64,000 bases of DNA from Paraburkholderia hiiakae (GTDB taxonomy: Bacteria; Pseudomonadota; Gammaproteobacteria; Burkholderiales; Burkholderiaceae): the NCBI RefSeq assembly GCF_904848665.1, contig NZ_CAJHCQ010000013.1, positions 1 through 64,000 of the forward strand. Reading direction: 5' to 3'. The notes beneath the pieces were generated by a model. It was given only the letters and a program-made list of their open reading frames with translations, was not told the origin of the DNA and ran no database searches. The position numbers and the translations under genes were made by a program. Below are positions 7,985 through 16,417 of this stretch, piece after piece; within the stretch, counting starts at the first letter, position 1, and every line of letters begins with the position of its first letter.

Positions 7985-8009
7985 GCCGCGAAGGCGCGGC
8001 GGCGTTTTT
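7985..8009 (+). terminator. Probable terminator of the Lrp-type gene
   Basis: GCCGCG (7985-7990) and CGCGGC (7995-8000) form a short stem; after GGCG comes TTTTT at 8005-8009. It lies directly behind the stop codon. The four bases between stem and T run weaken the call. Confidence 0.45.
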
Positions 8010-8029
8010 GCCGTGCCTCTCACCGCGAT

Positions 8030-9211
8030 TCAATGTGTCTCGCGCGGTTTATCGCGCGTGGCCGGCGTGCCGTGCGTATCGAGCGACTGCATCACGTCGA
8101 GCTTGCTCGCGCCAAGGCTCGCGCGCAGCGCTTCCAGGTCCATCGAGGCCACGCGGCGCGCGTCGTCCGCCGCGGCCAGCACCACCTGAATTTCCAGCCC
8201 CGTACTCAAGTAGTGCAGCGTCACCGCTTCGACATGCACGTCATGCTCCGACAGCGCGTTTCGCAGCCGCTCCGACACGTCGTCGCGCGGCGGCAAGTTG
8301 GCCACGGAGCGCACATGCATGTCGTCTTCGGGATCGACGTGAATCAGCGCATCGAGCACGCGTGAATCGGTGAGCAGGCGAGCGCGCGCCGTCTCCGCAA
8401 TGTAATGCCCTTCCGAAACCGAAATCAGCGGATCGACGAGGATGTGCGCATCCACGAGCGCGAGGTCGCCGGTCTTGCGCGTGCGCATCTCGTGCACGTC
8501 GAGCACACCCGGCGTGGTCGTCAGGAGCGCACGCAGGTCAGCCGCGGCGGCTTCGTCGAGTGCGCGGTCGGAGAGGTCCTGCAGCGCGTCCCAGCCGAAC
8601 ACCCAACCCATGCGCGCGACCATGAAGCCGACAATGGCCGCCGCGATCGGATCGAGCAGCCGCACGCCCGCGAGGCTGCCCACGATGCCGATAGCCACCA
8701 CGAGCGACGAAGCCGCGTCCGAGCGCGCATGCCACGCATTGGCGATCAGCATGGCCGAGCGCACGCGCTGCGCCTCGCGCAGCATGTAGCGAAACAGCCC
8801 CTCCTTGGAAACCAGCACGAGGAGCGCAACGATCAGCGCGCTCACGTGCAGCGCCGGAATATCGCCGAGATTCATAAGGCGCGTGCCGGCGCGCACCAGC
8901 ATGCCAACGCCCACCGCAATTAATAATGCGCCGAGGAATAACGACGCGACCGTCTCATAACGGCTGTGGCCGTAGTTATGATCGGCGTCCGGTTTTGCGC
9001 CGCTATGCCGGTTGGCGAGCAGCACGACAAAGTCGGAAACGATATCGGCCAGTGAATGAACGCCGTCGGCGATCAACGCCTGCGAATGCGCAAACACGCC
9101 GATGACGATTTGCAGCACCACCAGAACACTATTGACGGCAACGCTGACCCACGTGGTCCGGCGCGCGACCTCGTGTTTATCTGATAACGGTGGGGCGGCG
9201 GAAGAAGTCAT
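8030..9211 (-). CDS. Cation diffusion facilitator (CDF) metal efflux transporter
   Basis: 393 residues, a proton-coupled exporter of divalent metal ions (Zn, Fe, Co or Mn) in the inner membrane. About six transmembrane helices occupy residues 20-215. The intramembrane metal site is seen as ADGVHSLADIVSD (D49, H52, D56) and HARSDAASS in helix five. The cytoplasmic C-terminal region has two successive ferredoxin-like portions (about 215-290 and 310-385), longer than in 300-residue YiiP. The metal cannot be read with confidence from sequence. It is convergent with the Lrp-type gene; no metal-sensing regulator is adjacent. Confidence 0.93.
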   Translation of the reverse strand: MTSSAAPPLSDKHEVARRTTWVSVAVNSVLVVLQIVIGVFAHSQALIADGVHSLADIVSDFVVLLANRHSGAKPDADHNYGHSRYETVASLFLGALLIAVGVGMLVRAGTRLMNLGDIPALHVSALIVALLVLVSKEGLFRYMLREAQRVRSAMLIANAWHARSDAASSLVVAIGIVGSLAGVRLLDPIAAAIVGFMVARMGWVFGWDALQDLSDRALDEAAAADLRALLTTTPGVLDVHEMRTRKTGDLALVDAHILVDPLISVSEGHYIAETARARLLTDSRVLDALIHVDPEDDMHVRSVANLPPRDDVSERLRNALSEHDVHVEAVTLHYLSTGLEIQVVLAAADDARRVASMDLEALRASLGASKLDVMQSLDTHGTPATRDKPRETH

Positions 9212-9390
9212 ACGCGGCGAGAGAGCAAATTAGGGAATAACCGCGATTGTAGCGACCGTATGCGTCGATTTTATGGATAGCCCTAAAAATCTCTTTTAAA
9301 TCAGATGCCTACAATACCAGGAAGCATTCGCATTCACGCCATGGGTACTGCCCGTTCCGACCCGGAGGGGCGCAACGCGGCGCAGAAAAT

Positions 9391-9423
9391 CAAAAAGCCG
9401 CGCGTCCCCGGACTGCGCGGCTT
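9391..9423 (-). terminator. Terminator of the H-NS-like gene
   Basis: AAGCCGCGC (9395-9403) pairs with GCGCGGCTT (9415-9423) over an 11-base loop; the A run at 9392-9396 provides the minus-strand T tract. It is 93 bases beyond the stop of the H-NS-like gene. Confidence 0.8.
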
Positions 9424-9515
9424 CTGGTTTTCGGGAATCAGGAGATACCTTGCCTGACTCCGCTCCTGCTTCGACTCATGCGCAGCGCGTTCAAACGCGC
9501 CGCTGATAAGTTGAT

Positions 9516-9824
9516 TTACTTCTGGATCAGAAAACGATCGCGGTCTTGACCGGCGATCCAGCGCGGCGGCTTGCCACGGCCCGACCATGTGCTGCCGCTG
9601 TCGGGATCGCGGTATTTCGGCGCGACGCTCGCACGCGAACGGCTGGCTGCCTTCGCGGCTTTGGCGTTGGCGCGGCCACCACCGAGTTCTGCCAGGGTAA
9701 TGCCGTAGTCGGCCATTTTCTGCTTGATTTCGTCGAGGACCTCGGCATATTCGCGAGCCTTCGCCTCTTCAATCTGCTTTTCCAGCTTTTCTCGCTGAGC
9801 GAGGAGTTCCTTGTAGGAAGACAT
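9516..9824 (-). CDS. H-NS-family nucleoid protein
   Basis: 102 residues. The N-terminal half (residues 1-45) is a charged coiled coil for dimerisation. A basic Ala-rich linker follows. The C-terminal DNA-binding motif is YRDPDSGSTWSGRGKPPRWI, the betaproteobacterial H-NS/BpH3 signature with its AT-hook-like SGRGKPP loop. Such proteins bind curved AT-rich DNA and silence horizontally acquired genes. It is monocistronic, with a terminator below and a 414-bp AT-rich non-coding stretch above that could itself be an autoregulatory target. Burkholderia genomes usually carry several paralogues. Confidence 0.95.
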   Translation of the reverse strand: MSSYKELLAQREKLEKQIEEAKAREYAEVLDEIKQKMADYGITLAELGGGRANAKAAKAASRSRASVAPKYRDPDSGSTWSGRGKPPRWIAGQDRDRFLIQK

Positions 9825-10238
9825 AGGTGCCCTTGTGGTTTGATCTTAATGGCTACTGATCTCGCGCCAGTATGCCGATTGATAGACGCGTGCCTCGGAA
9901 ATCGGTGGCGAGATTAACACAGAATTGAATGCCGGGATGCGCGTAAGAAGTAAAAATAATTTAACCCAGATTTCGAATCCTGTCGCTTCCAACAAGGGCC
10001 TAACTCATTGTCATTTCGTGCAAATCGGTATTTTTACTAAATCTCGCATTTGCCGGATAAATTCACATCTCGTAATTAGCAGCAGATGAAAATTAAATGC
10101 TTTGAAATACGTCAAACATTTCATCGCATGAGAACTTTGAGTGAATCAATGGGGACAGAAAGCGATTGCTGCGAAGCAGCATGAAACGGCACGCTATATA
10201 GGCAGCCGGATAACGCCCGCATTGGCGGAAAAATCCCG
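9825..10238. other. AT-rich 414-bp intergenic region upstream of the H-NS-like gene
   Basis: Clearly more AT-rich than the rest of the window, particularly 9930-10140, with runs such as AAAAATAATTT and TAATTAGCAG. No coding frame of note. It contains the promoter of the H-NS-like gene and lies behind the stop of the HugZ-like gene, so AT-rich autoregulatory sites are a reasonable expectation. Confidence 0.5.
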
Positions 10239-10916
10239 TCAGGGCATATGACGCTCAATGCAATCCGCTAGCACCGCATGCAAGGATTGCAAATCAGACT
10301 GCGGCGCATCGAAAACGAAGCGCGTGCGTGCGCCGTCGATCACGAGATCGGCGCCGTAGCGGTCCACCCCTGCCAGATCCAGTCCGGCGCGGCGCGCGGG
10401 GTGGGCTTCGAAAAAGCGGATCAGCGTGATTTCGTCGGCGCTTGCGAGTGGCTCCAACGGGTCGAAGTCGGTGCCGTCCATCCAGCCCATCGCGCCGAAG
10501 CCGCCGATGTAGCGCAGCCGCTCGATCTGCATCACCCAGAACGTGAAGTCGCCGAGTGCGAGATAACGCTCGGCGTCCGGGTGATAGCGCACGTAGCGCC
10601 GCGCCAGCGCCTCGCTCCCTTCGCGGGCGGCGGCATCGACCGGTTCGAAGCGGCCGAGCAGCGTGGCGCGCGGTGCGTTGAGCACATCGGCGTCGGGCGA
10701 GTGCGCGACGAGAAAGCCCGCGCGCGGGTCGTCGAGCAGATTGCGCGTGTGCTCGGCCAACCGGCTCACGAGTATCACCGGGCGGTGCCGCGCGTCGGGA
10801 GCGAACGGCAGCAGCGTGGGATACGGGAAGCCGCGCGGCTCGCGCGAGTGCGTGGCGAGCGTGCCGGTGGCCGTCTGATGCAGCAGATGCAGCGGGGCGT
10901 GAGCGGGAATCTTCAA
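10239..10916 (-). CDS. HugZ-like pyridoxamine-phosphate-oxidase-fold protein
   Basis: 225 residues. The N-terminal split-barrel flavin/heme-binding domain (about 5-150; TGTLATHSREPRGFPYPTLLPF and ILVSRLAEHTRNL) is followed by a DUF2470-like C-terminal domain (about 160-222; EITLIRFFEAHP). This is the arrangement of HugZ/HutZ, which bind and can degrade heme in pathogens. In betaproteobacteria many are simply labelled pyridoxamine 5'-phosphate oxidase-related. No heme uptake genes are nearby, so heme degradation is only a possibility. The ATG at 10916 begins the conserved domain. Divergent from the transporter gene to its right. Confidence 0.85.
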   Translation of the reverse strand: MKIPAHAPLHLLHQTATGTLATHSREPRGFPYPTLLPFAPDARHRPVILVSRLAEHTRNLLDDPRAGFLVAHSPDADVLNAPRATLLGRFEPVDAAAREGSEALARRYVRYHPDAERYLALGDFTFWVMQIERLRYIGGFGAMGWMDGTDFDPLEPLASADEITLIRFFEAHPARRAGLDLAGVDRYGADLVIDGARTRFVFDAPQSDLQSLHAVLADCIERHMP

Positions 10917-11065
10917 GGGCGCGTCCTCGAACGATGGATCCTCCCGATATTAGAGCAGCTGGCTCGACAAACGCGTTCCGACAGGCGAGTCGGACCTTCG
11001 TTAGAATCATCGTTTGCTTTCAGGCGCCTTCCTGGTCCCTTCTCTTCCTTCTGCCCGAAATTCCC

Positions 11066-12286
11066 GTGTCCGACCGCCCGACCGATCCCGCCCTCCGCGT
11101 GGCGAGCCCCGCCGCCCACCATCGGGCGCTGCCTGCCGCCACGCGTCATCGCGCGCGCATCGCGACCATGGCGCTCTTTTTCGTTGCCGGAATGATGTAC
11201 GCGTCGTGGGGCGTGCACGTGCCGACGGTGCGCGACAAGTTCCATCTGAGCCCGGCGCTGCTTTCATACGCGCTTTTCGCGGTAGCGGGGGGCTCGATCG
11301 CCGCGATGACGGCCATCGGCGGCTGGATCGCGCGCGTGGGCTCGCGACGCGCGTGCCTCACCGGCGGCCTCACGATGTCCGTGTGCGGCGCGCTGATCCT
11401 GGTCGTCCCGTATTACTGGATGCTGATCGTCGTGCTCGCGTTTTTCGGCGTGGGCATGGCCACGCTCGACGTCGCCATGAACGCCGAGGCGAGCGCCGTG
11501 GAAGAAGCCGTCGCCAAGCCGATCATGTCGGGGCTGCACGGCATGTTCAGCCTGGGCGGCATGGCCGGCGCGGCGATTGGCGGCGCGCTGCTCGCGCGCG
11601 GCATGGCGCCAGCGCTTCATCTCTTTCTGGCTTCGGCGCTTGCGGCGCTCGTGCTCTTTGTCTCGTGCCCGGCCGTCCTGCCGCATGTACCGCACGCCAC
11701 GCACGGTGAGCACGCGAAAACCGGCAACCGCTGGCGTACGCCCGCGCTCTGGGCGCTCGGCGCCATCGCGCTCATCGCGCTGATCGCCGAAGGCGCGATG
11801 TACGACTGGGCCACGGTCTATATGCGAGACGTAGTGCTCGCAACGCCTGCGCTCGCCAGCGCAGCGTACGCGGCGTTCTCGGGCGGCATGGCCGCGGCGC
11901 GCTTCGCCGGCGACGCCGTGCGCGCACGCTTTGGCGCGCCGCAGCTCGTGATGGCGAGCGCGTCGCTGGCATGCGCCGGCATGATCGGCGCACTGCTGCT
12001 GCCGTACTCGTTCACGGCGCTCACGGGCTTCACGCTCATGGGCCTCGGCCTCGCCAACATGATGCCGGTGCTGTTCGCAGCCGCCGCGCGCGTGAAAGGC
12101 ATCCACGCGGCCGAAGGGCTCGCGCATGTGGCGGGCATCGCGTATTTCGGCCTGCTGTTCGGGCCGGTGGTGATCGGCGGCATTACGCAGGTGACCAATC
12201 TCACGGTCGGGCTCGCCGTCGTCGCGTTGTGCGCGGCACTCGTGGCGTTTGCGGGGCCGAAGGTGTTGCGGCGGCTGGGGATCTAA
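11066..12286 (+). CDS. MFS transporter, YbjJ-like
   Basis: 406 residues with about 12 transmembrane helices. The MFS A-motif region (GGWIARVGSRRA) and the stretch SGLHGMFSLGGMAGAAIGG match the YbjJ/FucP-like branch. Substrate unknown. The start is a GTG at 11066 (VSDRPTDPALR); an in-frame ATG at 11167 directly before the first helix is the alternative. A TAGAAT -10-like box at 11002-11007 fits transcription just upstream. Flanked by a divergent HugZ-like gene and, downstream, by a terminator shared with the convergent livK-type gene. Confidence 0.88.
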   Translation: MSDRPTDPALRVASPAAHHRALPAATRHRARIATMALFFVAGMMYASWGVHVPTVRDKFHLSPALLSYALFAVAGGSIAAMTAIGGWIARVGSRRACLTGGLTMSVCGALILVVPYYWMLIVVLAFFGVGMATLDVAMNAEASAVEEAVAKPIMSGLHGMFSLGGMAGAAIGGALLARGMAPALHLFLASALAALVLFVSCPAVLPHVPHATHGEHAKTGNRWRTPALWALGAIALIALIAEGAMYDWATVYMRDVVLATPALASAAYAAFSGGMAAARFAGDAVRARFGAPQLVMASASLACAGMIGALLLPYSFTALTGFTLMGLGLANMMPVLFAAAARVKGIHAAEGLAHVAGIAYFGLLFGPVVIGGITQVTNLTVGLAVVALCAALVAFAGPKVLRRLGI

Positions 12287-12323
12287 CAGCGCACCGGTTG
12301 CCGCGTCACGCGAAACGCCAAAC

Positions 12324-12360
12324 AAAAAAGCCCACGGGTCCGAAAACCCGCGGGCTTTTT
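12324..12360. terminator. Bidirectional terminator between convergent genes
   Basis: A 10-bp stem with one mismatch, GCCCACGGGT (12330-12339) and ACCCGCGGGC (12346-12355), flanked by an A run (12324-12329) and a T run (12356-12360). It serves both the transporter and the binding-protein gene. Confidence 0.85.
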
Positions 12361-12391
12361 CAATCGCGTGAGCGAAATCGCTAAGCGCGAT

Positions 12392-13537
12392 TTACATCTT
12401 CACGACGTCGAGCAGCGACTTCTTGCCCGACTTGTAGTTGTACAGCGAGATCACGCCGTGCTTGAGGTCGCCCTTCGAATCGAAGGTCGTCTCGCCAATC
12501 ACGCCCTTGTAGTCCGTGGTCGGCATTTCGGCGAGGATCTTTGCCGGATCCGTCGAGTTCGCACGCTTCATTGCGTCGACGATGATGTACACAGCGTCAT
12601 ACGTGAACGGTGCGTAGATCTGGATCGGCTGGCCGAAGCGCTTCTCGAACTTGGTTTCGAATTCCTTGCCGCCCGGCATCTTTTCGAGCGCCATGCCTGC
12701 TTCCGAACACACGATGTTGTCGGTCGCGTCGCCGGCGAGGTCGGCCAGCTTGTCGGTACAGACGCCGTCACCCGCGAGCACCTTCGCGCGCAGGCCAAGC
12801 TGCTTGGCTTGCTTCGCGAACGGGCCGCCGGTGGCGTCCATGCCGCCGTACATGATCGCGTCGGGGTTTTCGCCCTTGATCTTCGTCAGAATAGCGCGGA
12901 AGTCCACGGCCTTGTCGTTGGTCGCGTCATGCGACACCACGGTCATGCCGAGCGCCTTCGCGGTCTTCTCGAATTCGTTCGCGAGACCCTGGCCATAAGC
13001 CGTCGAGTCGTCGACCACAGCAACGGTCTTGACCTTCAGGTTCTTGGCCGCGTAGTTCGCGAGCGCCGGACCCTGCTGGGCGTCGGTCGCCACGACACGG
13101 TAGGTCGTCTTGAAGCCTTGTTGCGTGTAGGCCGGGTTCGTGGCCGACGGCGAGATCTGCACGATGCCTGCATCGCTATAGATCTTCGATGCCGGGATCG
13201 ACGTGCCCGAGTTCAAGTGGCCAACGACGGCAACGACCTTGTCGTCGACGAGCTTTTGCGCGACCTGGGTGGCCGTGCGCGGGTCAGCCGCGTCGTCTTG
13301 TGCGTCGAGCACGAGCGTGATCTTCTGGCCGCCGATCACGAGGCCCTTCGCGTTGATCTCTTCGACTGCGAGACGTGCGCCGTTTTCGTTGTCTTTGCCG
13401 AGGTGCGCAATGCCGCCCGTCAGCGGCGCGACGTGACCAATCTTGATCGTTTCGTCAGCGCTCGCCACCGTTGCGAACGACGCAGCCAGCATCGCCGCAG
13501 CACTAATCGGCAACAGCTTGTGAAGCTTGATATTCAT
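12392..13537 (-). CDS. Branched-chain amino-acid ABC transporter substrate-binding protein (LivK/LivJ-like)
   Basis: 381 residues. A Sec signal peptide (about residues 1-26, ending ASA) is followed by a type I periplasmic binding fold: IKIGHVAPLTGGIAHLGKDNENGARLA, then GHLNSGTSIPASKIY and SATNPAYTQ. Two cysteines probably form the conserved disulfide (GVCTD and NIVCSE). It would bind leucine, isoleucine, valine or a related amino acid for import. Strong RBS (GGAGA) before the ATG at 13537. The matching permease and ATPase genes (livHMGF) are not adjacent: the flanks are unrelated, so this is an orphan binding-protein gene working with a transporter encoded elsewhere. Confidence 0.95.
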   Translation of the reverse strand: MNIKLHKLLPISAAAMLAASFATVASADETIKIGHVAPLTGGIAHLGKDNENGARLAVEEINAKGLVIGGQKITLVLDAQDDAADPRTATQVAQKLVDDKVVAVVGHLNSGTSIPASKIYSDAGIVQISPSATNPAYTQQGFKTTYRVVATDAQQGPALANYAAKNLKVKTVAVVDDSTAYGQGLANEFEKTAKALGMTVVSHDATNDKAVDFRAILTKIKGENPDAIMYGGMDATGGPFAKQAKQLGLRAKVLAGDGVCTDKLADLAGDATDNIVCSEAGMALEKMPGGKEFETKFEKRFGQPIQIYAPFTYDAVYIIVDAMKRANSTDPAKILAEMPTTDYKGVIGETTFDSKGDLKHGVISLYNYKSGKKSLLDVVKM

Positions 13538-14106
13538 GTAAGTCTCCAGTTTCGAACCCAAAAGCTACGTAATCGCCCAGTGCTCCCGCGCCCCGAACGT
13601 GTCGCTCCCCGTGCGGACGACCACGCAGGATGCATCCTTGATGCACCTGGCCAGCATGGCGAATGACCCGTTCATGGCGGGCCGCCCATCCATACTTGCG
13701 CGCAAGTGTAGGTGATCAAATTAATTTGGGGGACTTTTTTCAGATATTGGTGCGAGTACCAATATGCGTACTGCAAGAACAGTTCGAAACCCTGATCAAT
13801 CGACCGCAAGCCTTGTGTAATAAGGCATCCCGACTGTGGGTCCAATTATTGGGAGATTCCCTGAGGCGCCCGGCGCGAATCGTTTTTGAGATTATTTAAC
13901 AGGAGTTATTGGTGTGTTAGCGCACCCGTTCCGGGAATACACCAGGACGTGTTGCGACGATATGAAAATCCCTCGCATTCTCGATAACGTTTGCGAGTCG
14001 CACGGCTGTCGCCCACGCGCTTTTTAGCGCGTACCGGTTCAAGTAAGTATTCGATTAATTTCGGATGCCGATACGTTGCCACGCGCATCTGATGCGACTA
14101 CGTGTC
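13538..14106. other. 569-bp intergenic region with inverted repeats
   Basis: No convincing gene. The part upstream of livK is AT-rich. It contains a 22-bp inverted repeat with 8-bp arms, ATATTGGT (13744-13751) and ACCAATAT (13758-13765), spacer GCGAGT, and a shorter CCAATTATTGG at 13842-13852. Both lie 200-315 bases upstream of the livK start and could be regulator sites. The right part (13906-14106) holds nothing I recognise. Confidence 0.5.
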
Positions 14107-15228
14107 TTACGACGCGTGACTGAGTTTGCAGAGCACCGCGCGCCATTCGGCATCGAGGGCTTCGACGATTTGTCCGGCGCCGAGACCGTCGTCGCGCGTG
14201 CGCGAGAGCGGCGCGCCCTGCCCCGACCACAGCGAAAGATAATCGCCGTCGTTCTCGCGCGCTGCACGCTGCCGCAACGGCTGCGTGAGTGCGTTCTGCA
14301 CGGGGTACGGCGCGACCGTTTCGTGCCGCGCCTCGAGTTGCTGCATGAGCCGATTGCGAATGCCGCGCGCGTGGCGCCCGGTGATCGCGCGCGTGACCGA
14401 GGTCGCGGTATCCGTCGATGCACGCAGCCGCGCCTTCCAGTCGGCAGGAATCGCGCTTTCGGCACAGCCGAGAAACGCGGTGCCCATCTGCACGCCTTGC
14501 GCGCCCAGCGCGAGTGCCGCGACGATGCCGCGTCCGTCCATGATGCCGCCCGCCGCCAGCACAGGCAGGCCGACCGCATCCACAAGCTGGGGCACGAGCG
14601 CCATCGTGCCGACGAGCGCGTGCGGCGCCTCGCCGATGAACGTGCCGCGGTGGCCGCCCGCTTCGGCGCCTTGCGCGACAATGGCATCCGCGCCCGCATC
14701 GCGCCACGCGAGGCCTTCGGCCACGTGCGTCGCCGTGCCCATCACGTAGCTGCCCGCCGCGTGCAGGCGCACGACATCGGCTGCGGGCAAAAGGCCGAAC
14801 GTAAAGCTCACCACCGGTACGCGCAGCTCGATCACCGTGTCGAGCTGTGCGCGAAAGTCGGGCGCGTAACGGGCGAGCGCAGCGCCCGGCGGCAGACCGA
14901 AGTGCGCCGCCAGCGGATCGACGGCTTCGAGCGCGCGGCGCACGGTGGCTTCGTTGGGATTCGCCGCGTCGAGGACGAAGAGATTCACGCCGAAGGGTTT
15001 GTCCGAGAGTGCGCGAATCGCGGCGACTTCGCTCGCGATCTTCTCGGGCGCAAGCGCCGCCCCAGCGAGAAAGCCGAGTCCGCCTGCGTTCGAGACCGCC
15101 GCGACGAGCGCGGGCGTGGTCGGACCGCCCGCCATCGGCCCCTGCACGAGCGGCAGGCGCAAACCGAAGCGGCGGCTGAACGGTGTGGAAGACTCGGGCG
15201 ACGTGCGCAACGCGGGAACAGAACTCAT
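14107..15228 (-). CDS. Nitronate monooxygenase (2-nitropropane dioxygenase family)
   Basis: 373 residues, an FMN-dependent TIM barrel that oxidises alkyl nitronates such as propionate 3-nitronate. Family motifs in order: VQGPMAGGPTTPALVAAVSNAGGLGFL at the N-terminus, then GADAIVAQGAEAGGHRG with the catalytic His, then VLAAGGIMDGRG and GAQGVQMGTAFL for FMN phosphate binding. This fits class I nitronate monooxygenase. The ATG at 15228 is the only good start. Its neighbours are unrelated. Probable role: detoxification of nitronates. Cytoplasmic. Confidence 0.92.
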   Translation of the reverse strand: MSSVPALRTSPESSTPFSRRFGLRLPLVQGPMAGGPTTPALVAAVSNAGGLGFLAGAALAPEKIASEVAAIRALSDKPFGVNLFVLDAANPNEATVRRALEAVDPLAAHFGLPPGAALARYAPDFRAQLDTVIELRVPVVSFTFGLLPAADVVRLHAAGSYVMGTATHVAEGLAWRDAGADAIVAQGAEAGGHRGTFIGEAPHALVGTMALVPQLVDAVGLPVLAAGGIMDGRGIVAALALGAQGVQMGTAFLGCAESAIPADWKARLRASTDTATSVTRAITGRHARGIRNRLMQQLEARHETVAPYPVQNALTQPLRQRAARENDGDYLSLWSGQGAPLSRTRDDGLGAGQIVEALDAEWRAVLCKLSHAS

Positions 15229-15493
15229 GACGCGATCCTTATATAGCTGAATGAGGCGTGACGATACAAATCGCTACCGACTCTAGCCAAAGCCCGTCTG
15301 CCCGAAAAATGAATAATCGAGATCATTACGATCCGCTTGCGAGATTGACCGGCGCTGCAGAGGTTCAAGGGCCTATGGCAAACTGGCTCCCCGATTTCGC
15401 GATGCGCACGGGCGGCGCGCTGGCCGCTTGCCAGTCCACCGCCAGCCCACTGCGGCGCATTGCATGACTCGTTAATGAAGACGGAGAAACAAC

Positions 15494-16192
15494 ATGAGCG
15501 TTTCGACCAAATGGATCGACATTCCCGCCGGCAATGACAGCTTCGGCGCGTATCTCGCGCTGCCCAAGGGCGGCAAGGGCCCGGGCATCGTCATCCTCCA
15601 GGAGATCTTCGGCGTGAACGGACACATCCGCGACGTCGTCGAGCAATACGCGCTCGACGGCTACGTTGCGATCGCGCCCGACGTGTTCTGGCGGGCGGCC
15701 CCGCGCGTCGAACTCGAATACGTCGGCGCGGACCGCGATCGCGGCATCGCGCTGATGCAGAAGACCGACGTCAACCTCGTGGTCGAGGACATCGCCGCGA
15801 CGGCGGCCGCGCTGCGCGCGCTGCCGGAGTGCACGGGCAAGGTCGCGACGATCGGCTACTGCTTTGGTGGCCGTCTTGCCTACCTTGCGGCCGCGAGCGG
15901 CTCGGTGGATGCGGCGGTGTCCTACTACGGCGGCGGCATCCAGAATCAGCTCGACCTCGCCGACAAGGTCACCAAGCCGATCCTCTTCCACTACGCCGAA
16001 CTCGATCACGGCATTCCGCTCTCGGCGGTGGGCCAGGTGAAGGAGCGTTTCGCGGGCCGCCCGAACGCCGAGTTCCATCTGTACCCGAACGCCGATCACG
16101 GCTTCAACTGCTCGGTGCGCGCGTCGTACAACCAGCACGCTTCGGCGCTCGCGCACGGCCGCACGCTGAGCTTCCTCGCCGAGCACCTGTAA
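15494..16192 (+). CDS. Dienelactone hydrolase family protein
   Basis: 232 residues, an alpha/beta hydrolase of the dienelactone hydrolase type (carboxymethylenebutenolidase). The catalytic triad is visible: C123 in GYCFGG, D171 in ELDHGIP and H202 in ADHGF, with E37 (LQEIFG) where the family glutamate sits. Full length. Good RBS (GGAGAAAC) before the ATG at 15494. The classical role is opening dienelactone in chlorocatechol degradation, but no other aromatic-degradation genes are present here, so a broader ester or lactone substrate is likely. Followed by an amidase gene on the same strand after 225 bases. Confidence 0.92.
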   Translation: MSVSTKWIDIPAGNDSFGAYLALPKGGKGPGIVILQEIFGVNGHIRDVVEQYALDGYVAIAPDVFWRAAPRVELEYVGADRDRGIALMQKTDVNLVVEDIAATAAALRALPECTGKVATIGYCFGGRLAYLAAASGSVDAAVSYYGGGIQNQLDLADKVTKPILFHYAELDHGIPLSAVGQVKERFAGRPNAEFHLYPNADHGFNCSVRASYNQHASALAHGRTLSFLAEHL

Positions 16193-16417
16193 TACCGTTG
16201 TCCCACGGGCGGCGGCGGTTGTTGCGTTGATGCCTCGCCGCCGCCCGGCTGTCGTTGCCCGCGCATGCCCTGGCGCATCGATGCGTGCGCAACGACACGC
16301 CCAGCGAGCACGCTGCCCGCTTACACTCCTTGCGTACGCTGCCTCTATCGCCCCAACGCGGCCCGAACGCGGTCCCAATCCAGCCCAGCCCCAACCCGAA
16401 GACGAGGAGTGCGCGCC

